Shown: positions 31,404-43,015, counted from the first letter of the stretch. The stretch is DNA of 64,000 bases from Nautilus pompilius (GCA_018389105.1 JACATO010002207.1:173501-237500); one strand, 5' to 3'. Program-made: numbers and translations. The notes: a model not told the origin generated them from the letters alone.

Positions 31404-31615
31404 GCGCAACACTTTCATTTTGTCATTAAACACGACGACCTATACTAGTGTTTCAGACTATGTTAATACAAGCCTGTAGATTTCCCTTAATAAAATCCCA
31501 CTCACTAATACGCAAAAATAGTCATTATTATCCAAAAATGCACACACACAGTTAAAAAATATCTATTTTAAATACTTATTTCATTGAATAGACAAAACTT
31601 TGTTATTTATATCAT

Positions 31616-32383
31616 ATACACCTAGGCTTTTGCATGCTCTGGATGAAGATGATCCAGTTAGAAGATTGCAGTTCTGTGAGTGGTTCATTAACATGCGCAA
31701 CCAATGTGGTGATTCTGAGGACAGGATATTTTGAACTGATGTGGCATATAAATCGTCACAACTGTGGATTTTGGCAATGAGAAATCCAAACGTGTATCTG
31801 GAGAAAGATGTTCACCTACCAGGAGTTGCAATTCTCTTTTTTCTTGGCATTGTTGGGCCAATTTTTAAAATTAATCTGTAATGGGTGGAAATTATCTGGA
31901 AACGCTATATAGCGATGCTGTTCCTGCCGTAAGACACCTGTATAGAGGCTGGCTCTGAAGTTAACTTTCAGCAAGATGGCGCACCACCACGTTATCACAG
32001 ATATGTGCGAACCTTTCTTGATGTGGAATTTATCGGATGTGGTAAGGTCGTCATAGAAGTGCTCATGAACATCCTCCAAGGTCACCTTACCTTACCCTCT
32101 GGACTTCTTCTACCTGTGGGGGTAGGGTCCCGAAGGACAAAGTGTACGGTGCTAAACTTCAAAGACTACAAGACTGGGAGGAAAAGATTCAGCCCAAATG
32201 TGCCCTATTGTTTGCCGATCTGACTCAGAACGTTCTGGTGATTTCAAGCATATGGCATAAGAAGACCATTGTATGTCGCCTTCACATGTTCACTTGTGTA
32301 CATAACCGTGTTTTGTTTATTCATTGATGTAAGTATTAAATATACATAAATTCAAAGTGTACACACATTTCCGAATTACCCTG
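31616..32383 (+). mobile_element. Mariner-like transposon remnant (3' part) with right terminus
   Basis: Plus-strand text in several frames matches Tc1/mariner DDE transposases: DDPVRRLQFCEWFINMRNQ and the degraded DRIF segment (31650-31740), AMRNPNVYLEKDVHLPGV (31780-31830), FQQDGAPPRYHRYVRTFLD (about 31970-32030, with the second catalytic Asp), then a VPKDKVYGAKLQRLQDWEEK segment (about 32130-32200). Stops and frameshifts interrupt it, and the SPDL block is damaged. The right end reads, on the minus strand, CAGGGTAATTCGG from 32383, next to a TA. This is the CAGGGT-type terminus common in this superfamily. No matching left terminus is seen. Confidence 0.75.
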
Positions 32384-32429
32384 TATTCTTGCGTTGCTGC
32401 CATTATGACCAGAATACATAAGTACTAGA

Positions 32430-35400
32430 TTATCTGGGTTGAATGCCTGCTTCTGTGAGCATATACAACCAATAAACTTTATTATCTCTTTTCTCCTCCG
32501 CCGAAAATCGGTCCGTTGAGTAAATGTTTATACAAGTGCTGATCGTAGCTGATTGTCGTTGTTATTATTTAAAGAGAAAAGTGTCGATTTCCTACTAAAC
32601 AAACGAATACCAGTCGCAGTACCGTGTCCTGTGTGTATATGACGTAATTACACAGTTGGGGGCCCAGTATTTGATTTGGTAAGGCGACACGTAGACAAAT
32701 CGGCAGTAACACTTTGGTAAATTAGATGTGACGGACATCGGCCAGCGAAGGAATCGGGTGACGGTTAATCTAATCCGATGAGTACGGCGACGAGAGGTGG
32801 ATCCGCCAGCCGTCCGTCCCTAAGTAGTGTCGGGACTGGTTGTTTACCGCGTGTACCCTGTTAACAGAAGGAAAAGTGTTGGGGGGGAGGCGGTTGTCTG
32901 TTCTGGCCGGTGACAGCAGCTGCCATCCATGTAAGGGATACAACATCGTGCAGCCCGGTCAGCATTCTACCTTTTATTTTATTATTATATATTTTTTTTA
33001 CGTAATATTTTCACTCAAACCGCGGTTTTTAACTCCGTCCCTTATCTCTGCCCCAGCGGGATTTACGCAGTTGTATGCTAGCCTGCAGTCTGGGCAGCTT
33101 TCATTACCTCCCCCTCTTTTATAGCCGCGACAGGGGGCGCTGAGCTCCACCCTCCATGGCCACAGCCGGATGAAGGCAAGGGGAGAGCTGAGCTTCACTG
33201 CTGGAGAAATCCCTGGCCCCTTCTTCTCCTTTGCGCAAGACGTTCTACACGCACAGATGCAAGCCTCCACACTGTCAATGCACAAAACCCTGAAAGCTTA
33301 ATTCCCTGTAAAAAAAAATCCCAAAATACACGAAAGTATATTTCGATTTTTACCCCTTTAAGATTGTTTAATAGCCCCTCTTCCATTCTTCCCTGGACAA
33401 TCATCCTCCCCTACTAGCCTAGTCCCTGGGAGATTCTACCACCCACCCCCATCCTTGAGATGAAAACTTTCTAATGTTTTATTCATTTGTTAAATAAAGG
33501 CTTTTCTGTCATATTTTAATTCGAATCTTCAGTATCTGAAGGAAACAATTTAATCAATAACCCTCTAGACAATAATAAGGTTTGCTTTTCTATCCAGACG
33601 CTGTATAGTCCTAATTTTATGCTCTCATCGATCGATCGGATAACCGGCAAGACTCGTGCGGTCTGTGATAGCAAATTATTGGCGAGTTCCATGGCTACAT
33701 TTGAAAAAAAAAACACTTATCCAAACCCACTTCACTAAACTTTCCTGCATTTTTATACAATTATGTGACTAAAAATATTACTTGTCGTGTCCAATTATGC
33801 AGAAATATATTGAGTCGTGGCGACTTTTTAAGTAAAAGTTTTAATTAATAAAAAAATATTCCCAAGACTTATTTTTACGTTTCGTCAAAACTAAAACCGA
33901 AGAAGGAAAAAAAAGTTCCAAGCAGATTAGCAAATTTATTTATAATTATAAAAATGTATTTATATTTTAAAGTAGACATAAAATGTTTTTATTTAATAAT
34001 AATTTGATAGTTATAGTCGCTTTACGGTTTGGCTTTTGTTATAAATTAGTGCAGTAATTCCAACAACAAAGAAAAGAGTTCTCCTACATTGGGCAGAAAT
34101 GTCTTGGTGTCGTCACTCCGGGGTAAGAAGGAATACATAATACCTATTAACTCTCTCTCTCCCTCCGATTACTCTTTCCACATACCGATCGATGTATGTT
34201 GCTTGTTTTGTTTTGTTTTTAATGTTGTTATCGGAAGACTTAATTGACCTGCTCATTCCACCATGGTGATGCATACTATAACATAGGTGGCCCCTTTCTG
34301 TTGGCTATTCTCCGCCGAACATCTATGTGTAATAACACGAAATTGAATACGGAGATCGTTTTTCCAGTAATTCTTATCTTCTTAATGACTGCTATAAATC
34401 ACGTTTAATGCCATCATCTGCAGAGTTCTGTTTATTGTCAAGCGTGTATTTATCTACGGTTTAATCCTTGTTGGTTTGCAGGGTGCCTACATGATAAACA
34501 GCTTCGGACAGAGAACGTAGTGCGGAGTTTGTCCGCTAGACGGCGTTCGCATTCCTGCGCCACGTGGAGCCCAGCCACCTGTCCGACTTCGACAGACCTC
34601 CCCAACTTACTAGAGATATTTATTTTTAAAGTTTGAAGGGAAGAGCCGACCAATGGAGGGAGTTGTTCGAGCTGTCATAACTAGGGGCCACGCTTGGCCG
34701 GCATCGTTGTGATTCCTCATTTCATTACAGCACTGGGTGACCTGATACGAATATCTGGGCGTCGTGGCAAAGCAGGTTTATTCTGGTTCCATAACCAGGT
34801 GAAAAAAACTGGCTTACAGAACGTCTATATGACTTTATACATTTTCTCTAAGAATCTCATTCCTCTGATCTCAATTCCGAGTGAGCATCAGTGGGATGAT
34901 ACCTAGGAACTGGAGCCTGTCCACTGCCTTATTCCTCTTTGGACCAACTGCGTTCAATGATCATAGATGAACAGTTACAAATACTGCAGGATATCTTATG
35001 GAATCCACACCGCAATGTGTTGAAACTCTTTGATTCGAGCCGAAGGTGATTCTACGCACAAGGACATTCTCGAATTTTTTGATTTTGTTCTTTGGGTGAG
35101 TAAATATATATAAAACTAGACATACTGTATATACATTAGGAATGCGTGGTAGTCCAGTGGCTAGACTTCGAGTCTGCTAAGGTATAATATATCACTAATG
35201 TTAATGTCTTGATTTCAGTGCTAAAATTACTAATCACGGACTATAAAACGAGTATACGATTTGTTTAAATATTCTAATATCGACTTCGGAGATTACCATC
35301 TTGTGTTGTTGTTTCCCCCCCATAGTTCCTTCGAACTATGAATAGTGAAAATATTGACACAAGAAGCTGTATCAACGTCATGCACTTTGCACAACTTTGA

Positions 35401-36550
35401 CGCACACGAAGTTATTCGTGGCCATCTTGACAGGAGAGCTATAGCATAGCCCGTTCGCATTTGATAACTACGGGGTGTGTGTAGTTAACTGCTGAAATGC
35501 TCTTAAACTCAACCATAAAACTTCAAAGAATTTAATAAAAAAAAGTGCTTATAGTTTTGGATTAAGTCAACTTTTGTCCATTAACAGATTCTAGAGTACC
35601 CTTAACACGATGCTATCTTAAAAAGATCCCATTTCTGGGATTACGGTGATAGACGATTATCTGAAGACTAACGGGAGATAACTCTCAAGCGAGAACGACG
35701 GTAGAGATATTTCGCAAAAAAATATCCTAATTGCGAAAACAATCGCCAACGTAGAACAAACTCTCCGTGCGTTCTATGAAAGGATGTTTTCGATAAATCA
35801 GTGGCCTCCGTTCCTAGACTCAGGGTTTCGAAATATTTATGGGAAATTTTTCAGGATCTTGCATTAATTTCTTTTTTCTTTTTGAAATTGATTCGTGGCG
35901 TTGGGCCGAATCGGAAGCAGGGTAACCTGATCACGTAAAACCATTCCTGCTGATTTTCTTCTTTTTTTTTACAATTTCTTCCGCTTTTTATTATTTTTTC
36001 TAAAATATTGACAGTTTATTTTTGGCTTATACTTTTCATGCGATTGCCACCGAATCTCTTGGGTCCCAAGACAACGAGTTCGTCTCCAGCAAGAAGGATC
36101 ACATGACCGGAACAATCCTGTCACGAGACCCTCACTCCTCCCCCGGTCACCACTCCAAGACCATTTAACTATACAAACGAGCAATAATTTCGTCGCTAGG
36201 CGGAGTTAATCCAGACCAAACAGGACGGACTGAACGACGCTCTGGTCTTCCCACACTAGCGGAGGAAACTGGGAACGTGCGGCGAGAAGACAGCCGTGTT
36301 GAAAGGGTATAATTATCCCCACCCGTTTGATGTTTCTCCAAGTTGCCAGCGGGCTTTGTTACAAAATCATTTCAAAGGGTTCTCCCATGTGGAAATGTCA
36401 GCCTGAGGATTAAGTGAATTTCATTCTTCAATATCCTCCCCGCACCGACCCACACAGAACAACAACAGGTTTTGCTCGTCTGCTATATCTTTCGACCAGC
36501 CGGTCTCGAGTTATGGCACCTCTATTGGAATGCGAAGAAACCATTGCCAA
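32430..36550. other. Intergenic region, no recognised gene
   Basis: No assignable protein. A CTCF-like GCGACAGGGGGCGCTG is at 33127-33142. AT-rich from 33.4 to 34.1 kb. A perfect A box at 35150-35160 is listed separately. Confidence 0.4.
35143..35190 (+). repeat. tRNA-type A box, possible SINE head
   Basis: TAGTCCAGTGG at 35150-35160 matches the A box TRGYNNARNGG completely, in a tRNA-like setting (GCGTGGTAGTCCAGTGGC). No B box follows at the expected distance, so this is a fragment. Confidence 0.35.
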
Positions 36551-36599
36551 GCTGCATAGTAGAGACAGACTGTGGAGATAGGGGGTCGTCATCAGCCAG

Positions 36600-36830
36600 T
36601 TAGGCCTTCCCCAGATTTCATAGGGAGTAATGGGCCAAACCCTGCCGCGCTGGCCCAGTGCGAGTTGGCAGGGGGTAAGTGAATGTCAGCGTCCTGGAGA
36701 AGTGCTGTACAGCTGTTTCAAGCTTTTTGGGCTCTCAGCAGCACGCACCTCCGACCCCACCGGGGATCGAGCCCGCAACCCTCCGGTTCACAAGCTAACT
36801 TGCTACCCGTTAGGCCACGCCGCTGATCTA
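36600..36830 (-). repeat. tRNA-derived SINE (minus)
   Basis: On the minus strand, TGGCCTAACGG (36817-36807) matches the A box fully and GGCTCGATCCC (36773-36763) matches the B box at 10 of 11 positions, about 33 bp apart. The tRNA-like head is followed by an unrelated body to roughly 36600. This is the clearest SINE in the window; the far boundary is a guess. Confidence 0.6.
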
Positions 36831-36849
36831 GAGATAGGGGTAGGTACGG

Positions 36850-38530
36850 CCACGTAAAGCGAGGCCAGAATACACCGGATCCTTACCCCGCCGGTGTCTG
36901 CAGTTATCCGACGTCGGACACACATAATTGTGAACCGATAGGGAACGTGTCGAATTTCTTCGAGCTATGTGACATTTCCCTAACCGTAACGATCCTAAGG
37001 TGAATGGGGGTCAATTAGAATTAACCCCCGACAGGCGCATGGTGAACACAAGGAGCAGGGCATCCATGTATGTATAAAAACAGAGAGTTGTCCCGCGTCT
37101 TAGCTGAGCAGTTTCCGTAGGCGGGTGGACGATACCCCATCTTTTGCTGGCCTCGCTTCCCCATACGAAACGAAGCTGCTAATCTTCGAAACCAGGTTGT
37201 CCTGAAGTAGGGTCAGTTAATGGCCCAATGTCGAGTCTGGCGGCTCGCCTCGACCAATGCGCTTACAGACGACATGGCCGCCACTTTGATCCCGAAGGTA
37301 GGTGCGGATTTTCGAGTCAGAGCCAATGCGTTGGACGCCCCTAAGTCTTCGCCTTCAGAGATCGCCTCATCCGATCTACGCGAGACGAATTTCCAGTTGA
37401 GGTGTCGGGTTACCTCGAGGGACATCCCCCCCCCCCACACACACACAATGGTCGACCACGCTGGAAACCGCCGAGTTTTTTTCTTTCCACTCCGGTTTTT
37501 GGAATACGTTCGCGAGAGCGCGAGAAATCTGCCACACGTGACTGGCGCCCTCGGCATCACGTGTTCAGCACCTTTCCCTCTGGCGGCCCACGCAGGGTGT
37601 TTGTTGATCGACAGCTTTCCAGCTCGCAATATTCCATCCCACGATTAGTCCGGTCCCCGCGCGACCCAAAGATGCACGGTCCACTCGTACACCAGACGCT
37701 TTATTCCGGGTGATTCATAGCACAGCGCTCAATTCTTGGCGGCCGTATCCAATAATAGCCCGTGGCGGCCAAGAGCCTTTTACGTTTAAGTGGTTCATGA
37801 GAAAAAGCGCCTTTGTCGAAGACGCACAGTCACCATGGAATTCGTATCCTTTTCGCATGATCTCATCTCTACATCAATGGAGGGAGGACTCAAAAACAAC
37901 GCTGACGCTAAGCGAGCCAGATGCTTCACGGCTCAGAGAAACTGATGTTATTTAGTCTTTAATATGTCGACTGGAATCTCGGTTCTTTACAGTCTTTTGT
38001 TCTAATCCTGAAAAAAAAGGGGGCGCTTAATGGAATCCAGTGGTCGACTACGTATAGGAAAGAAGAAAAACCCCTCATCCAGTTATGCAGCTTGTGTAGA
38101 TCGTTAATTTGCCAGCGAACTTGCTAGGATCTAGATGAGCATGGTTCACTTTTAAAGGAGACACGACCAGAAAAACTGCTGAAGTATACAATGTGCCAGT
38201 AGAGAAAGACACGGAAATCAATTCCTGAAAGAGAGAGGGTTTTCTGCACCATGAGATAGTTCGGTTCAGATTCGATGAGAATAAAAAGAAACGTTAGCCG
38301 GGTCATTGATTCGGACGACGCTGGTTGTGCGCAGCTGATCCAGGAGAGGTTTGGTCGGCCATGGAGAATGGATCGTCTTTTAAGAAACAGATGGTATAAA
38401 AACGTTAACACCCCTAAGGAGAAAAGGGGTGGGAAGTCTGCCCCGAGCTGCAGATGTAAATTAGGTTGACCAAATGATGTGGTAGGTGATCCCTGCAGTA
38501 CTCTATAGTATTTGCCAAAGCACAGCTGCA
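36850..38530. other. Intergenic region, no recognised gene
   Basis: It contains a near-perfect hairpin at 37006-37029 and a CpG-rich stretch at 37210-37650 open on both strands (about 140 codons each way). Neither frame shows a domain. Confidence 0.35.
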
Positions 38531-38539
38531 CTGGTGATG

Positions 38540-40252
38540 GGCGCACGTCTAGCAGGTTCCACAATGGCCGAGACGGTGGGCGCACGTCTAGCAGGTTCCA
38601 CAGTGGCCGAGACGGTGGGCGCACGTCTAGCAGGTTCCACAGTGGCCGAGACGGTGGGCGCACGTCTAGCAGGTTCCACAATGGCCGAGACGGTGGGCGC
38701 ACGTCTAGCAGGTTCCACAGTGGCCGAGACGGTGGGCGCACGTCTAGCAGGTTCCACAATGGCCGAGACGGTGGGCGCACGTCTAGCAGGTTCCACAGTG
38801 GCCGAGACGGTGGGCGCACGTCTAGCAGGTTCCACAGTGGCCGAGACGGTGGGCGCACGTCTAGCAGGTTCCACAGTGGCCGAGACGGTGGGCGCACGTC
38901 TAGCAGGTTCCACAATGGCCGAGACGGTGGGCGCACGTCTAGCAGGTTCCACAGTGGCCGAGACGGTGGGCGCACGTCTAGCAGGTTCCACAGTGGCCGA
39001 GACGGTGGGCGCACGTCTAGCAGGTTCCACAGTGGCCGAGACGGTGGGCGCACGTCTAGCAGGTTCCACAATGGCCGAGACGGTGGGCGCACGTCTAGCA
39101 GGTTCCACAGTGGCCGAGACGGTGGGCGCACGTCTAGCAGGTTCCACAGTGGCCGAGACGGTGGGCGCACGTCTAGCAGGTTCCACAGTGGCCGAGACGG
39201 TGGGCGCACGTCTAGCAGGTTCCACAATGGCCGAGACGGTGGGCGCACGTCTAGCAGGTTCCACAATGGCCGAGACGGTGGGCGCACGTCTAGCAGGTTC
39301 CACAGTGGCCGAGACGGTGGGCGCACGTCTAGCAGGTTCCACAATGGCCGAGACGGTGGGCGCACGTCTAGCAGGTTCCACAATGGCCGAGACGGTGGGC
39401 GCACGTCTAGCAGGTTCCACAGTGGCCGAGACGGTGGGCGCACGTCTAGCAGGTTCCACAGTGGCCGAGACGGTGGGCGCACGTCTAGCAGGTTCCACAA
39501 TGGCCGAGACGGTGGGCGCACGTCTAGCAGGTTCCACAGTGGCCGAGACGGTGGGCGCACGTCTAGCAGGTTCCACAGTGGCCGAGACGGTGGGCGCACG
39601 TCTAGCAGGTTCCACAGTGGCCGAGACGGTGGGCGCACGTCTAGCAGGTTCCACAGTGGCCGAGACGGTGGGCGCACGTCTAGCAGGTTCCACAATGGCC
39701 GAGACGGTGGGCGCACGTCTAGCAGGTTCCACAATGGCCGAGACGGTGGGCGCACGTCTAGCAGGTTCCACAGTGGCCGAGACGGTGGGCGCACGTCTAG
39801 CAGGTTCCACAATGGCCGAGACGGTGGGCGCACGTCTAGCAGGTTCCACAATGGCCGAGACGGTGGGCGCACGTCTAGCAGGTTCCACAGTGGCCGAGAC
39901 GGTGGGCACACGTCTAGCAGGTTCCACAATGGCCGAGACGGTGGGCGCACGTCTAGCAGGTTCCACAGTGGCCGAGACGGTTGGCGCACGTCTAGCAGGT
40001 TCCACAATGGCCGAGACGGTGGGCGCACGTCTAGCAGGTTCCACAGTGGCCAAGACGGTTGGCGCACGTCTAGCAGGTTCCACAATGGCCGAGACGGTGG
40101 GCGCACGTCTAGCAGGTTCCACAGTGGCCAAGACGGTGGGCGCACGTCTAGCAGGTTCCACAATGGCCGAGACGGTGGGCGCACGTCTAGCAGGTTCCAC
40201 AGTGGCCGAGACGGTGGGCGCACGTCTAGCAGGTTCCACAGTGGCCGAGACG
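38540..40252. repeat. 39-bp minisatellite, 44 tandem copies
   Basis: 44 consecutive units of 39 bp (the last 3 bp short), starting GGGCGCACGTCTAGCAGG. The units are almost identical except for one A/G position (ACAATGG or ACAGTGG). Rare changes are confined to units 36-42 at the right end. Because 39 is divisible by three and only two of six frames contain a TAG, four frames stay open across the array. This produces apparent proteins of 629 and about 609 aa (plus) and 786 and 594 aa (minus). Nothing shows that any is translated. The right flank is a decayed Tc1-like transposase. Confidence 0.97.
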
Positions 40253-40329
40253 ATTTCGATGGAAAGCTGTTCCGGGACATCGTGCATTCGAGTTTTTCAG
40301 CATCGGCGGGAAGTGCAGAAAATGTCTGC

Positions 40330-41130
40330 TGCCAGGGATAATCGTAGCTGCGACCACGTAGTGACAGAAGGATGAAAAAGGCGGTTACAGACCGTCGTCG
40401 GGCAGCAGGCCAATTGACAGCGCGGCCACTCGGGGTAAGGCATCCACACCTATCCCCGGCTGTGCTTCGCGAAGAACGCTGCAACCAACGAATTACTTGG
40501 GAAATGGAAAGACGTCTCGTGGGGTGTAAGGAGCACAGACACTGAGCTAGGCAGAACCTTGGGGAAAGTGATGTGGTCTGACTGGCCGCGCTTCAAGATG
40601 GGAAGGAATGGAATCACCCGATCCCCACGGGGTCCCGGCTGTCCAGGTCTGATGGACAGAGTCATAGTTTGGAAGTCTTTTGACTGCATACCCTAGGGTC
40701 TTTGGTCGCTTTAGAAGGCTGAATAAATGCCAAAGTTTGCCTCGGTATTATTTCCGATTAGGTAGGTGCACCCAGCGATGCTCTGTGTCTACTCAGGTGA
40801 AGACAGCTACATCCAAGACAACAATTCTCGAATCCACCGTGGCCACATTGCGTATTCATGACTCGAGGAACGTAATAGAAAGTTTGGGTATCTCTCATGA
40901 GCAGCAGAACCCCCGGATCTCAATCCAGCACTCGCCATCACCATCTTCTGTCCACTTCGCTCCACACATTGCGTAAAGTATTAATGATTGGATGAGGTGA
41001 TATCCCCCAGAACGCCGTGGATTCTACACCACACCCTGTCACGGTTGTTGCCTGGACAAAAGATGACCCAACCCCGTTATTATGCATGGGTTCAAATAAA
41101 ATGGTCAGCCAGTGTACGCCTGAGATTGGT
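40330..41130 (+). pseudogene. Tc1/mariner-like transposase remnant beside the minisatellite
   Basis: Plus-strand text in mixed frames follows the order of a Tc1-type transposase. A helix-turn-helix part (KKAVTDRRRAAGQLTAR, GVRHPHLSPAVLREE; 40370-40480) is followed by VMWSDWPRFK (40570-40600, first Asp region), VIVWKSF (about 40660), and GEDSYIQDNNSRIHRGHIAYS (40798-40861, second Asp region). Then come a PPDLNP block (about 40911-40930) and GDIPQNAV (about 40998-41025). Stops and frameshifts are frequent. The N-terminal 80 or so residues are missing where the minisatellite begins. No terminal repeats were found. Confidence 0.7.
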
Positions 41131-41139
41131 AGCGCAGGG

Positions 41140-42790
41140 TGATTATTACAGAGTCTAGAAGCCATTGTTTGTTTATACATGATCCCTCCCGACAGAGAAG
41201 AAACCCCAGCAATTCCTATCAATTTTAATTTGTAAAATCCGCGATTACTATTAATTACACCGATAGCCGATCTATTTAGTTTATTTACTTATCACAAAGT
41301 TCTTCTTGCTTGTTTTTGAAATACGGAACCGCCTCGGTTGATAATAACAACCACTATCGTTGATAGATGCAGCTCTCCCCAAAATCGTTTGTACTGTTTC
41401 TTCATCGTCTAAAATTCAAAAAGTCAAACTGTTGTAATTCTTTTTTAAAAAAGGGAAGAAAAGTCTTTCTTCTTACTTCCGGGACCCGAGGCTGTCGGAT
41501 GATCCGGCATTTTTTTTTTTTTTTTTTTTTAAAGATGGATATCAATAGGAAACAGGATACTGATAGAGGGGGGGGAGATGGGAACCGTGCTACTTCGATT
41601 CCAAGCAAACACAGCGACAGCTGTTTCGAGAGATGGTTTGAAATAATTAAAAAAAAAAAGAGGCGGAAAATGGCTGCGATTTGCGACACCTTTAAAAGCG
41701 AGTATCTGGCAGAATCGGATACTTACGGGAAGCCCGGCTGCCATCGTCGGGAAGAAGAAGAAGAAGAAGAAGAAGAACCCGCAGCGGGCGACCAAACGGG
41801 AACCCGAAAGACACGTCTTCGAACGGCGGCAGGTCGTATCGATCGGAGATGCGACGTCACCGTGGACGGGGCCAATCGCTCGCTAATCTGGGCTAATCGG
41901 GACGGCAAACAGCTCAGAGGGAGCGCATACCGGAGCTGCCTCAGATAAAGGACAAGTTACACTTACTCAAACAACAACAACAACAACAAATGTGAGGCAA
42001 ATTTTCTTTTTTTTTTCTTTCCCCTTTTGTAGGGAATATAAAAACATCGAACTCCGTCGTCGTCGTCCCCCCCCCTCATCTTCCGGCATCAAATATTTAC
42101 CTTGGGAAAGAGCGTGAAAGTAATTAACGGGAAAATAGTTTGGATATTTTGCTATTATGACAGAGGTGGGGCTTGGGGGGGCGGGGCCTGAATGACTGAC
42201 GGGAGCTTACTTGCGATATTTAATCTCCATGGGTGGGGGAGATGTGTACATTGAAAATGAAAACGGAGAGCATATAGAGATAATTGTATTTGACTCTCTT
42301 TTGTTGTTGTTGTTGTTGTTGTTGTTGTTGCTGGTGGTAAGAATGGATTTCTCTCGTCTGTCCGTTTGCAGGAACAAGGGTTAGTGCAGTCGCCCGAGTC
42401 CCGGACCCGCCCTCTGTATCACAGTGGACAACAAAGCCATTTCAGAGACGGTAAGGAAGCCCACTCATTCTATCAGAAAGGCCTACATCAAATATGGACC
42501 CTGGATTTCTCCAGAAAACATTTATCTCCATACGATGCTGACGTAATTGGTTTCGGAATTTAGCGCCAACCATCCAGTAGATCGACATCGAGGCTGTGAT
42601 GGACGTCCGGCCAGCGCCAACCCCCCCCTCCACTGTGGCCACTCATCCCGTCGCCATTATTTATTGCTCTCAACAAATGCTTTGGTTTTGTAAATTTTCC
42701 CCCGTTCTTTCCTGTAGTCAAAACGTTCCTCGAATCACGCACTGGTCACACTTGACTCGTTGCGCACCTTTCAAGTCACCCAGCCAGACG
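41140..42790. other. Intergenic region, no recognised gene
   Basis: Simple repeats at 41752-41778 (AAG)n, 41975-41990 (CAA)n and 42302-42330 (TTG)n, plus poly-T/A runs. A candidate isolated exon at 42372-42450 is given as a finding. No protein recognised. Confidence 0.4.
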
Positions 42791-42794
42791 ACTG

Positions 42795-43015
42795 TATAGT
42801 ATAGCGGTAACAGTGAAGTAGGGCATAGAGTACTGCAATATAGTATGGTATAGTGCAATATGTCCGTAATGTATAGAGTACTACTATACTATCGTACATT
42901 TATCACAGTGTAGCTTCACATAATCTGAGTGCATAGTATAGTACAGTATAATGTAGAATACACTACTGCACAATAGTATGGTGAAGCTGTCTCCATGATG
43001 TGGTATAGTATATCT
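42795..43015. repeat. Cryptic TATAGTA-rich repeat
   Basis: Many variant copies of TATAGTA and TAGTATAG on both strands (for example near 42797, 42840, 42880, 42936, 43003) without a fixed period. It looks like a decayed short tandem repeat. Confidence 0.6.

Larger units (their letters stand above)
29460..31600. other. Intergenic region, no recognised gene
   Basis: CpG-rich sequence around 30.2-31.0 kb that is open in several frames on both strands, a sign of base composition more than of coding. A (TAA)n tract lies at 31130-31188. A CTCF-like motif at 31390-31403 is listed separately. Confidence 0.4.

Noticed and set aside
36981..37001. Resemblance of TAACGATCCTAAGGT to the large-subunit rRNA peptidyl-transferase region
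   Set aside because: Only about 15 bp match well, the flanks do not continue the rRNA, and the animal nuclear version differs.
37210..37650. Two opposing frames of about 140 codons
   Set aside because: Open on both strands in a CpG-rich stretch, no splice sites or domain; composition explains it.
41367..41948. 193-codon frame with a Glu run
   Set aside because: It spans poly-T, poly-A and (GAA)n repeats and has no domain.
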